Assembly: GCF_024139115.2 (NCBI RefSeq)
Contig: NC_085140.1
Location: 294,839,293 to 294,903,292 of the forward strand
DNA length: 64,000 bases
Reading direction: 5' to 3'
DNA from: Armigeres subalbatus
Taxonomy: Eukaryota; Arthropoda; Insecta; Diptera; Culicidae
Positions within the stretch are counted from its first letter, which is position 1. Every line of letters starts with the position of its first letter. The notes below the pieces were generated by a model. The model worked only from the letters and a program-made list of their open reading frames with translations, was not told the origin of the DNA and did not search any database. Position numbers and translations under genes: made by a program. Below are positions 32,661 through 42,450 of the stretch, piece by piece.

Positions 32661-33340
32661 AGAAAAAGATTTTTAGTGCAAACTTCATATAAATCCTATT
32701 CACCATCAAACTCATCTCCACCAAAAAATGTATGTAAAAATTACCCCCGATAGAACATTTTATAATTGCATTTACGTGAAAGAGGCCTATACTATCGTGT
32801 AGTAGGTGTTTCAGAGATATAGATTTTGAAAATAAGTTTCTCTGGACGAAGGCACCGTGAGATAGAAAATATCAAAATTTTCCACAATTTGATGAAATAT
32901 CTAACATTTCGAAGAGAAAAAACGCCCTAGTGGGGCTAACTTACAGTGTACTACGCGTCTCCATGCATGGTCCATAAAAGAATTCTGATTTGCCGACGCG
33001 TGGTGCGTTGTTCCCTAAGAGCTGTCTAGTAAATCGTGAAAAACTAAAATAAGGATTCGTATGGAAATATCGCATGGGCAGTTCAAACAGTACATGCATA
33101 AGTATTAGATTGCTAATGTCGCTCCTGTTCGCGTGACTAACATCTAGGTCACTTTGATCTGGCAGTTAGAGTACCGGTACTACAAGTGTCAAGCCAATGT
33201 TGATGATGAAACAAAACATGCACTACATCATGATGCATAATAAACGGCCAAGTTAGGCTTGTGGAAGCATATTTTGGCAAAATGCTTTTAATGACTACAG
33301 CGCCACTAGCGTTCTAGTACTTATGCTTCTACTGTTCAAA
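32661..33340. other. No supported gene
   Basis: AT-rich, no sustained ORF, no named repeat. Confidence 0.4.
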
Positions 33341-33344
33341 CCGC

Positions 33345-33650
33345 ACATTTTCGCCTACTATGCAGGATAACGTCTGCTGGGTCTACTAGTTGATCATAGA
33401 TTGCTATTTCGCACCTTGCTGCTACCGTGGTGCATCGAAACCAGTACATTTAAGCACTTCAGTATATGAAAAAATCTCTGGAAAATACAAATCGAATGAA
33501 AATAGAACGTTCGTCATTGATCTAACCGCATGAGGGCATCTATTTTTTGTGTGCTCCACTGTATTGCATTGAAAGTAAGGGAAAATATGATAAAACTAGT
33601 TGACCCGGCAGACGTTGTCCTGCATAGTAGGTGAAAAAGGGCGCTGTAAA
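33345..33650. repeat. Inverted pair of a GACCCRGCAGACGTTRTCCTGC repeat
   Basis: TTCGCCTACTATGCAGGATA at about 33350 (reversed) and GACGTTGTCCTGCATAGTAG at about 33612 (forward) are inverted copies about 200 bp apart. The forward copy starts the composite repeat that runs to about 34460 and ends CCGTTTTCGAGTTATGCGG followed by a TTTTTATATATAAGA tail. Confidence 0.6.
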
Positions 33651-33684
33651 CTTCCCATGCAAAGTTCGCATAGGAATCACAATT

Positions 33685-34075
33685 TCACTTGATCAGTACC
33701 GTTGCTGATGAAGAATGTGTATAGCCGCCAGACATTCTAAATACTCACGCTCCTCTAATGTGGACGTGTATAATACACATGTGGAAGTATTGGCTTGATA
33801 AATGGATTGCGAGTGATTTGACTATGCGTCCAATTTGGGGAACTTGAGTTGCGTGCTCTTGCCTACGCAATGCGGTCGGGTCTGAGCTTGACGACCGACT
33901 GGCAAATAGCTTACACAACCTCACTTGATCAGTACCGTTGCTGATGAAGAATGTGTATAGCCGCCAGACATTCTAAATACTCACGCTCCTCTAATGTGGA
34001 CGTGTACAATACACATGTGGAAGTATTGGCTTGATAAATGGATTGCGAGTGATTTGACTATGCGTCCAATTTGGG
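33685..34075. repeat. 155-bp direct duplication
   Basis: 33685-33839 and 33921-34075 are almost identical: I see one difference, GTGTATAATACAC against GTGTACAATACAC. An 81-bp spacer separates them. The near identity indicates a recent event. Both copies lie upstream of the tRNA-like sequence at 34124. No ORF. Confidence 0.9.
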
Positions 34076-34123
34076 AATCTCGAGCTCGTTCAGTAGCCGC
34101 TAGGTTGCGAAGGCCGACGGAGG

Positions 34124-34198
34124 TCCTTCGTAGCTTAGTTGGTTAAAGCACCAGTCTAGCGTACTGTAGGGTCATGGGTTCGAGTCCCATCGAAGGGA
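34124..34198 (+). tRNA. tRNA-like cloverleaf (anticodon AGC; Thr-like D arm)
   Basis: All four stems can form: acceptor TCCTTCG/CGAAGGG, D stem GCTT/AAGC, anticodon stem with CAGT/ACTG pairs and loop CTAGCGT (anticodon AGC by position), and T stem ATGGG/CCCAT with loop TTCGAGT. The B box GGTTCGAGTCC is intact. Odd points are a 6-nt variable region, T at position 38, a mismatch at the base of the anticodon stem, and a G-T first pair. It therefore may be a tRNA-derived repeat or a pseudo-tRNA inside a composite repeat. Confidence 0.5.
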
Positions 34199-34218
34199 AA
34201 GTGGTTACCTCCAATACA

Positions 34219-34223
34219 TTTTT
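34219..34223 (+). terminator. Pol III-type T run after the tRNA-like sequence
   Basis: TTTTT occurs 21 bases after the end of the cloverleaf, which would terminate a Pol III transcript of roughly 100 nt. Confidence 0.4.
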
Positions 34224-34260
34224 CAAATCAATATCTTCCACATAAGGTACATATTCACAT

Positions 34261-34460
34261 ATGAGTTTTCATAACATCACAATTTTAGTTATTCACGGTG
34301 GGCTCAACCTAACTCGTAATTTTCCCATTAGGAAATATCATATAAACCCGTCGGAAACTATAACGAATGTTTCTGCTGAAGAAATGAAAAAAATCCATCC
34401 AGCCGTTTTCGAGTTATGCGGATACGAACACAGACCATTTCATTTTTATATATAAGATTA
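34261..34460 (+). repeat. Tail region of the composite repeat
   Basis: A 64-codon ORF covers this stretch, but the sequence AAAATCCATCCAGCCGTTTTCGAGTTATGCGG with a TATATATAAGA end reads like the 3' part of an interspersed element that starts at about 33596. I therefore do not treat it as a gene. Confidence 0.45.
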
Positions 34461-34488
34461 CGAACAAAATCAACACCTGCCGAATCGA

Positions 34489-34515
34489 AATCCGTCCATC
34501 GTGGACGGATTTCGA
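34489..34515. repeat. Perfect short palindrome
   Basis: AAATCCGTCC..ATCG..GGACGGATTT: arms of 10-12 bp with a 4-base loop. GTGGACGGATTTCG returns at about 34911. Confidence 0.7.
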
Positions 34516-34519
34516 ATCA

Positions 34520-37205
34520 TAGGATCATAATCCGTAAAGCTATTTCATAACAAAATATTTAAATTAAAGCTGGTCAATTGATCAGACTAACACTGTGAAT
34601 AGCGCATTACGCACCTTAAGAAGTGATCCCTTTGTTATTTATGCTGCTAATCTTACTCTATCAATTGCGATTTGCAATTTAAACACACTCACTTTCGGTG
34701 AAATTGCGTCCAACACGCGAACAAAATGGCGCCTGAAGCCTCGCGTTTGCCGGGTGGAGATTTGTTTTTTAATTGTGTTATTTTAATTTCATAGCCTACT
34801 TCCCATTTGAATGACAAGAAAGCTTACTGTCCAATATAAGATCAGGCTAAGATAAATGATTCATAAATTAATTCCATCCAACCCCCTTTATTTTATTGAT
34901 ATCTCACGAAGTGGACGGATTTCGGTGCTGTACGGATGTCGGTCCCCCACGGTACTTAGATTCAAGCAAAGATTTTTAAGTACAAGATAGCCCACTCTTG
35001 AATATCCCATACAAGTCGCTGGCGAACAAATTTTCTATAGTGCAGCGCCAACTGGTGATTCAAAGTCTAACTATTTTAGTAAAAATGATCAAAGTAGCTT
35101 TGGATTTTCACTGCACTTTGATTAACGACAGAATCAACAAACAACATGTTGGTATTCTTGACAGAACTTATGTAACGAAAGATTAAGTATATTCTCGGTC
35201 ATGGTAAGTAGTTAATATTATTCAATATCTGCCGATTTCTAATTTTTTAATGTTTTAGGGTGGTTATGGATTGTCTCACACTTAAATTCTCTTACCATCG
35301 GATGATTCACACCACATAAAACGTTACCGAAGCCGTATGTGATTGACGATACTGGTAGAAGCAATGTATTATGCGTTATTATTTCTTCATAAATTTGTAC
35401 AGAACTACGAAAAAAAGGCAATAATTAAATTTATACTATCTTGTTTTATTTTATTTCATATGCATTCTCATGGAAGAAAGTTGGCTAATGTATTTGGATT
35501 TTTGCGCTTGAAAGTATACATGAATATACAGATATTCACCTATTTTATCGAGCTGAGGTAATTAATATAACAGTTTGGCCCTCTTAGCGGTAGGTTTGTG
35601 CCCTATAGCCTCTAAAAAAGTTCGTCAATTACATAAATGAAATTTATACTAGCAGTGTAGCCACCACAACAAACGATTGTTTCAAAGTTGAAAATCATAC
35701 TACAGGGGATGTTCCTAATACCTTCTTCGAAAAGCTCACTAGTAGGACAACAGTTGGATTGAGTCTTCATTAAAAAGCATGTCGGTAATCTTATAATAAA
35801 TAAAGCAACCGCTACGGTCAAGTTACGCAACACTAATTATTTATTTTTACATATGCTATTGCACTCTTGCTACTACTTTTTAATTAGGTTTAAATAGTAA
35901 CATTTTAAGGACGGTAATTCCTTGCCGAGGATTTAATATCCGTGATTTTATGACTGGGTAATCTTCGGACTCATCCATTCTCTCTGATAAGCTGATGAGC
36001 GTTGATAAATGAGGGGACCTCGCCAAACTTGTTATTGAACGTCCAGCCTTCCTTATCGTCCTTCCAAGGATATGACGATGATAATGACACCGATGACGAT
36101 ACGCTCGGGAAGCAAAAGGTGGATATAAAAAAGAGGGCGCAGATATCACTGAATATTTATTGTGGCTTTAGGTTGTGTATTAGAGTACTGAATTGGGATG
36201 GTAGATAATTTGTAGCAACAACAACGGTGACCATTTGTGCCCACTACTGTTATAGGAAATCACGATAGTGGTTAAAGGATCGATACACTTCTAAACACTT
36301 TCAAAAACTTTCAAACAAACAAAAATTTCCCAAGAAAGTGTAGAAATAATACAATAAGCAAGAATAGCGTATGACATTTGATTTGTTTAGTTGTTATCGG
36401 AGCAACGATGTTCCTACTTTCACGCGTTGCTGTGATTGAATAGTTCGACCGCCATTCGTTAAAGCGCTAGTGTCGTGCGTTCGCCTGATTTTGTCCAGAG
36501 TGGACTATATTGTTAATATATAATATTTGATTCAAGGCTTTTCATAAAAATAACCAGCTTCGTGCAGCAAAGCCATTTTTTTTGTCTTGTAGGTATACAT
36601 TGATTAACTCTAATAATGTCGTGAGACTTTATATTGAATCTATCTTGCAGACATTCGACACGCTGCGAAGTCGTGAGCGAATTGCACAACATGTAGAATA
36701 TTGTTTTAGGCCAACAACTATTCTTTAGAAGCACCTACGGCCACAGTTCTTTAGACGTGTGTTGTGCTCCTGAGCAAAGAAGGGACTCCTGTAATAATGT
36801 GGGCAATTTACGTTAACGTGCACAAAAGCACAGTTAAACCACGTTGAACCATGTTAAGCCACGATGAAGAAGGCTGGATTAAAATTCCAGTTCGATATGA
36901 ATAAAATTTGAATTGCAAAATTTTAGCGATTCTTTTTGACAAAGGGAATCTGTTTTTTACCAGAAAAATATACCGAAGTGTATGTGGCGCATACCCGTGT
37001 AATGAGTACTTCGCCACAGGGTGGAGTTCCGCAGATAGGTAGGTGTGTGTAATGTAGAAAAAAGAAGAAAACATGATTGCATCCCACAGGGGCATTGCGT
37101 CTGTGTCGCTCAGTACATCTACAGACTACAGTAACTGCGTTGATTCTAAGCGGAGTTATAATTTTTGCATTCGAATAACATTCCTCAACATTTACAGTTA
37201 TTTCA
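34520..37205. other. No supported gene
   Basis: Many short ORFs on both strands without recognisable domains. Those at 35612-35833 (minus, hydrophobic N-terminus then Cys-containing), 35880-36149 (minus) and 36002-36208 (plus, Asp-rich run) are the most protein-like, but lack splice or family support. Nothing else is seen. Confidence 0.4.
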
Positions 37206-37210
37206 GAATA

Positions 37211-37335
37211 CATGAGCTCGGTGGTCTATTGGCTACCGATTCTTTCTTATAACCAGGAGGTCAATCCTTGGCTCATCTACATACCAACCTACATGATAAA
37301 TGTGATATTTTCTTGAGCCAATCTTAGGTAGAGTT
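37211..37335 (+). mobile_element. SINE-like tRNA-derived relic
   Basis: GAGCTCGGTGGTCTATTGGCTACC resembles an A-box half and GGAGGTCAATCCTTGGCTC a mutated B-box half of a tRNA-like head. An AT-rich body follows and ends near the 3' end of the LINE at 37364. Confidence 0.4.
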
Positions 37336-37389
37336 GAATAACAAACAAATAACATTCATTTCCATTTATTTAGTCTACATCTAAACAGA

Positions 37390-37842
37390 TAACACTGAAT
37401 CAACAATTTGACGCCACAATACACGGTTCGAGGACGCATCTCTCCATCCTCGAATACGCCCCACGCTCGCCAAGTCGTTTTGCACCTGGTCTGCCCATCT
37501 CGCTCGCTGCGCTCCACGTCGTCTCGTACCTGCCGGATCGGAAGCGAACACCATCTTTGCCAGGGTTGCTGTCCGGCATTTTTGCAACATGCCCTGCCCA
37601 TCGTACCCTTCCAGCTTTAGCTACCTTCTGGATACTGGGTTCGCCGTAGAGCTGAGCGAGCTCATGGTTCATTCTTCGCCGCCACACACCGTCTTCTTGC
37701 ACACCGCCAAAGATGGTCCTAAGCACCCGTCTCTTGAATACTCCGAGTGTTTGCAAGTCCTCCTCGATCATTGTCCATGTTTCATGTCCGTAGAGGACAA
37801 CCGTCTTATTAGCGTCTTGTACATGACACATTTGGTGCGGTG
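37390..37842 (-). pseudogene. LINE A C-terminal region beyond the LINE B insertion
   Basis: Continues after the insertion with MYKTLIR, a one-base shift, then VVLYGHETWTM, GVFKRRVLRTIFGGV, RRRMNHELAQLYGEPSI and RVRWAGHVAKMPDSNP. Further frameshifts follow (the GTRRRGAQRARW motif is found in another frame at about 37540). These blocks align with LINE B at 37858-38290. Confidence 0.8.
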
Positions 37843-38792
37843 TTTATTTATTTATTATCAGACTAAGGCCGGAGTGGCCTGTGCTGCACATAAAAGACTT
37901 CTCCATTCAGCTCGGTCCATGGCTGCACTTCGCCAACCATGCAGTCTGCGGAGGGTCTGCAAGTCGTCCTCCACCTGATCGATCCACCTTGCCCGCTGTG
38001 CACCTCGCCTTCTTGTTCCCGTCGGATCGTTGTCGAGAACCATTTTCACCGGATTACTGTCCGACATTCTGGCTACGTGCCCAGCCCACCGCAGTCTTCC
38101 GATTTTCGCGGTGTGAACGATGGATGGTTCTCCCAACAGCTGATGCAACTCGTGGTTCATTCGCCTCCTCCACGTACCGTCCGCCATCTGCACCCCACCA
38201 TAGATGGTACGCAACACTTTCCTTTCGAAAACTCCCAGTGCGCGTTGGTCCTCCACGAGCATCGTCCAGGTCTCGTGTTCGTAGAGAACTACCGGTCTTA
38301 TAAGCGTTTTGTAAATAGTCAGTTTGGTACGGCGGCGAACTCTATTCGATCGGAGCGTCTTGCGGAGTCCAAAGTACGTACGATTTCCAGCCACTATGCG
38401 TCTCCGAATTTCTCTGCTGGTATCGTTATCGGCGGTCACCAGTGAGCCCAAGTACACGAATTCTTCAACCACCTCGATTTCGTCACCACCGATAGAAACT
38501 CGTGGTGGGTGGCTCACATTGACCTCTCTTGAGCCTCTTCCTATCATGTACTTCGTCTTCGACGTGTTGATGACTAGTCCAATCCGTTTAGCTTCGCTTT
38601 TCAGTCTGATGTAGGCTTCCTTCATCCTCTCAAAGTTACGTGCCATGATATCAATGTCGTCGGCGAAACCAAATAACTGGACGGACTTCGTGAAAATCGT
38701 ACCACTCGTGTCAATCCCTGCCCTTCGTATTACTCCTTCCAAAGCGATGTTGAATAGCAGACACGAAAGACCATCACCTTGCCGTAACCCTC
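37843..38792 (-). mobile_element. LINE B: 5'-truncated insertion inside LINE A with 11-bp target duplication
   Basis: CACCGCACCAA on the sense strand (TTGGTGCGGTG on plus) flanks the insert at 37832-37842 and 38793-38803. The insert starts mid-RT at GLRQGDGLSCLLFN (motif B), contains FADDIDIM (motif C) and WAGHVARM, keeps an open frame of about 311 codons to a stop at 37858, and ends in a TAATAAATAAATAAA tail. Truncation at the 5' end plus a target duplication is the signature of target-primed reverse transcription. The intact frame shows it is younger than its host. The 341-codon ORF at 37858-38883 is chimeric: its first ~30 codons are out-of-frame LINE A. Confidence 0.92.
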
Positions 38793-38803
38793 TTGGTGCG
38801 GTG

Positions 38804-39695
38804 GCGAATCTTTTTTGACCGCAGTTTCTTCTGGAGCCCGTAGTAGGCCCGACTTCTACAGATGATGCGCATTCGTATTTCATTTCGTATTATCAGCCGT
38901 TAGCAAGGATCCGTGGTAGACGAATTCCTCGACCACCTCGAAGGTATCTCCGTCTATCGTAACACTGCTTCCCAGGCGGGCCCTGTCGTGCTCGGTTCCG
39001 CCCACAAGCATGTACTTTGTCTTTGACGCATTCACCGCCAGTCCAACTTTTGTTGCTTCACGTTTCAGGCGGGTGTACAGTTCTGCCACCTTTGCAAATG
39101 TTCGGCCGACAATGTCCATGTCATCCGCGAAACAAATAAATTGACTGGATCTGTTAAAAATCGTACTCCGGATGTTACACCCGGCTCTCCGCATGACACC
39201 TTCTAGCACAATGTTGAACAACAGGCACGAAAGTCCATCACCTTGTCTTAGTCCCCGGCGCGATTCGAACGAACTGGAGTGTTCGCCCGAAATCTTCACA
39301 CAGTTTTGCACACCATCCACCGTTGCTTTGATCAGTCTGGTAAGCTTCCCAGGGAATCTGTTCTCATCCATAATTTTCCATAGCTCTATGCGGTCTATAC
39401 TGTCGTATGCCGCCTTGAAATTAACGAACAGATGATGCGTTGTGACCTGGTATTCCCGGCATTTTCAAAGGATTTGCTGTACAGTAAAGATCTGGTCCGT
39501 TGTCGAGCGGCCGTCAACGAAGCCGGCTTGATAACTTCCCACGAACTCATTCACTAATGATGATAGACGACTGAAGATGATCTGGGATATCACTTTGTAG
39601 GCGGCATTAAGGATGGTGATCGCTCGAAAGTTCTCACACTCCAGCCACACTTGTCGCCTTTCTTGTAGATGGGGCATATAACCCCTTCCTTTCAC
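38804..39695 (-). pseudogene. LINE A reverse transcriptase, 5' part
   Basis: Sense landmarks are ENFRAITILNAAYK, GSYQAGFVDGRSTTDQIF (about 39560-39510), an in-frame stop directly after TVQQIL (about 39465), LFVNFKAAYDSIDR (motif A; the catalytic aspartate appears as N), RRGLRQGDGLSCLLFN (motif B) and FADDMDIV (motif C, the catalytic Asp pair intact). After TADN the reading frame shifts and continues as RNEIRMRIICRSRAYYG to the insertion point of LINE B at 38803. Multiple lesions make it non-functional. Confidence 0.85.
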
Positions 39696-39916
39696 TCCTC
39701 CGGTAGCTGTTCAGTTTCCAAGATTCTGACTATCAATTTGTGCAGGCTAGCTTTTCCGGGCCCATCTTGATGAGCTCAGCTCCGATACCATCTTTACCAG
39801 CTGCTTTATTGGTCTTTAGCTGTTGAATGGCATCATTAACTTCCCTCAAGGTGGGGGCTGGTTAGCTTCTATCGTTCGCTGAACTGACGTAGTCATCTCC
39901 TCCGCTGCCTTGACTT

Positions 39917-40429
39917 TCACTCAGCGCCATTCAAATGTTCCTCGTAGTACTGTTTCCACCTTTCGATCACCACACATTCGTCCGTCAAGATGCTCCCATC
40001 CTTATCCCGGCACATTTCGGTTCGCGGCACGAAGCCTTTGCGGGATGCGTTGAGCTTCTGATAGAACTTGCGTGTATCTTGAGAACGGCACAGCTGTTCC
40101 ATCTCCTCGCACTCCGCTTCTTCCAGGCGGCGTTTCTTCTCCTGAAAAAGGCGGGTCTGCTGTCTCCGCTTCCGTCTATAACGTGCCACGTTCTGCCGGG
40201 TACCTTGCTGCAGCGCGACCGCCCGCGCTGCGTCCTTCTCCTCCAGAATCTGTCTGCACTCTTCGTCGAACCAATCCTTCCGTCGACTTCGACCCATATA
40301 CCCGACGTTGTTCTCCGCTGCGTCGTTAATGGCTGCTTTGACTGTATTCCAGCAGTCCTCAAGAGGGGCTCCATCGAGCTCACCCTCTTCCTGCAACGCT
40401 GCCTCGAGATGCTGCGCCCCGAGCAACAC
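39917..40429 (-). pseudogene. LINE A linker between endonuclease and RT
   Basis: An open stretch of about 170 codons. A basic, Arg/Gln/Glu-rich probable coiled coil (RYRRKRRQQTRLFQEKKRR) follows RKDWFDEECRQ, and the stretch ends with ERWKQYYEEHLNG, which usually precedes the RT fingers in LINEs. The frame is severed from the endonuclease by the MITE at 40417-40524. Confidence 0.75.
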
Positions 40430-40524
40430 ACATGTTGTAAATCAGTTGATGAAACTCATATATGACCAAATTTGGTCATATATGAGTTATTGCAACCAAA
40501 TCAACGTGAATTGTGCTGCTAGGG
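40417..40524. mobile_element. ~108-bp AGCACA-type MITE inside LINE A, copy 2
   Basis: Starts CCCCGAGCAACACACATG and ends ATTGTGCTGCTAGGGG, with inverted ends. The centre is a perfect palindrome ACTCATATATGACCAAATTT and its inverse. Related to 6321-6430 and 45058-45164. It separates the endonuclease from the linker/RT frame. Confidence 0.75.
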
Positions 40525-40561
40525 GCGTATGCAGTGGCGACATCAGGTTGCTTCAGTCGCT

Positions 40562-41345
40562 CTAGTACCGCGGCGGTCGTCGGTACCGAACATTGTTGAT
40601 GACGGATAGTTTTGGGCGCAGTTTAACCATCACCAGATACTGGTCAGAGTCGATGTTAGCGCCACGATATGTCCTGACGTCGATAATGTCGGAGAAGTGC
40701 CGTCCATCAATCAGAACGTGGTCGATTTGTGATTCTGTCTGCAGTGGTGATCTCCAGGTGTACCGATACGGGAGGCTGTGTTGGAAGTAGGTGCTGCGAA
40801 GGGCCATATTCTTGGAGGCGGCGAAATCAATTAGTCGTAGGCCGTTTTCGTTCGTCAGCCGGTGAGCGCTGAACTTTCCAATAGTCGGTCTAAACTCCTC
40901 CTCTTGGCCAACCTGAGCGTTCAAATCTCCTAAGATGATTTTGACGTCGTGGCTTGGGCAGCTGTCGTACTCACGTTCCAGCTGCGCGTAGAATGCGTCC
41001 TTATCATCATCAGTGCTTCCGGAGTGTGGGCTATGGACGTTGATTATGCTGAAGTTGAAGAACCGGCCTTTGATCCTCAACCTGCACATTCTTTCATTGA
41101 TCGGCCACCACTCGATCACGCGCCTTTGCATATCGCCCATCACTATGAAAGCTGTTCCCAGCTCGTAGATGGTAGATGGTAGATGGTATGATTACCTCAA
41201 AACGTTCGCATCATTGATCCCTTCCAACAAACCTCCTGCAGCGCTACGATGCCGAATCCACGGTCCTTGAGCACATCGGCGAGTATGCGTGTGCTCCCGA
41301 TGAAGTTGAGAGATTTGCAGTTCCACGAACCGAGTTTCCAATCGC
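40562..41345 (-). pseudogene. LINE A endonuclease domain (APE-type), frameshifted
   Basis: This domain would nick target DNA for target-primed reverse transcription. Visible landmarks are LGSWNCKSLNF and VALQEVCW near 41330-41230, MGDMQRRVIEWW at about 41143, FSIINVHSPHSG, ILGDLNAQVG, SQIDHVLIDGR and SDQYLVMV. The frame breaks at about 41195, where a CCATCTA heptamer is tandemly triplicated (41163-41187 region) and in-frame stops occur. The usual SDH signature reads SDQ, so the catalytic histidine is replaced. The domain should be inactive. Confidence 0.85.
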
Positions 41346-41780
41346 TAGTCCCTTTTCGTCGCAGTGGTCTTCGCCGATGGTTCCGGTCCGTACTATCCTG
41401 TTGATTGTTCGTTGCGTGAGTTTTTTTTTTGCTGGCTTGCAGGGCCTGGCACCATACCCCCTAAATTTCCGGAGGACCATTCCTCCTTATTTCCGGTGGA
41501 CCATGGTGCACAGTTTCACTTAGAGTCCCTCGCTGGCACTCGGACGATGACCAGCCGCCCCTAACATGGAGAACAGACGCTGTTGTGAGCCGATCCTGAC
41601 ATGGAGAACAGACGCTCAATAAGATTTGCACCTCCGGAGAGGAGCAAACCCCCCTTCCCTGTCAGCATACGACCATAGTTCCCACCGGGGTTGGTTACCC
41701 GATCTTCCCTAAGGTTGCTCGTATCCCGGCCAGCACCGCGGGGATGTAGGGATAGGAGTTGCTGGGTAAGAAGCTAAGGA

Positions 41781-42450
41781 CCGCGAGATGGGGTCTATTT
41801 TATTCCTTCAGGTACGCGAAGTACCAATGGTACGCTTTACCCAGCATTTGCCGTGCCAAGAGAATGCATATTATTTTTATAATGATTACTTTCCAAGCCG
41901 TGAATCATTTAAAACATATTATTCCAATGAAATTTTAACATGTTGTGTCGAGGAATACGAAGAAGAAAAGATAGTTTTGGAGTCATAATCAAAATCAATT
42001 TACAAGCATATTTAAAGATATAAATGAAGTAGTGGAAAAAAAAAATTTTCTCCGACCGTCTGTAACAAAAAATGAAACATATAGCTACAGTACATGAGGA
42101 TAGTATCACCAGCCTCTGTTCGCACTGATAATAATCTGGGACAAATCACTGTCCCCTTGACGAAAGCCAAATATTTTCCAACGGCTGAGATCGTTTTGGG
42201 CACGTCCTTGGAAATGTTGAGGAAGGGCAAAGTTTCATACTTACCGACCGCAGAATAAATCTCTACGCTTTCTCTTAAGGTGAATCAAGTCACCATCCAA
42301 TTTCAAAATTACTTTATGATTCCAGTCGATAATCTCAAAAAGGAGAACGCGGCAACAGGGTGTATCCCCTTTTTGCATCTCTACTGCATAGGTTAAAATA
42401 TGATTTTCAGTTGTATTTAGCAATCATTTATTGAGAATAGTGCTACATAT
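41781..42450 (-). pseudogene. Unrecognised decayed or spliced coding candidate
   Basis: On the minus strand an open frame of about 60 codons (42423-42241; IIDWNHKVILKLDGDLIH) is followed in another frame by about 65 codons (TLRESVEIYSAVGKYETLPF ... AFVKGTVICPRLLSV, about 42290-42095). Both look protein-like, and SAVGKY occurs twice. A perfect donor-like CG|GTAAGTA lies at 42244 and a TTTTTTGTTACAG acceptor-like site near 42060. It is either a one-base frameshift relic of an unknown protein or part of a spliced gene. I recognise no family. Confidence 0.3.

Larger units (their letters stand above)
37364..41780 (-). mobile_element. Non-LTR retrotransposon A (RTE-like), nearly full length but dead
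   Basis: Minus-strand LINE. Its 3' end carries a TAAATAAA-type tail near 37364; the 5' limit near 41780 is approximate. In sense order it has an apurinic endonuclease domain (about 41340-40562), a basic linker (about 40429-39917), reverse transcriptase (about 39695-37800 with B inserted) and a C-terminal region containing the WAGHVAKM motif. The layout and protein style match RTE-related LINEs common in mosquitoes; clade assignment is inference. It is inactivated by frameshifts, stops, two insertions and mutated catalytic residues. Confidence 0.85.

Noticed and set aside
35612..35833. Cys-containing ORF with hydrophobic N-terminus as a secreted peptide
   Set aside because: The hydrophobic stretch is weak, the tail is AT-rich and no splice site or homologue is apparent.
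37881..38614. Plus-strand ORFs over the LINE (for example 140, 168 and 96 codons)
   Set aside because: They are antisense shadows of the minus-strand reverse transcriptase; the same applies to 39935-40565 and 58158-58535.
37858..38883. A single 341-aa reverse transcriptase gene
   Set aside because: The ORF fuses out-of-frame LINE A with in-frame LINE B across an 11-bp target duplication, so it is chimeric.
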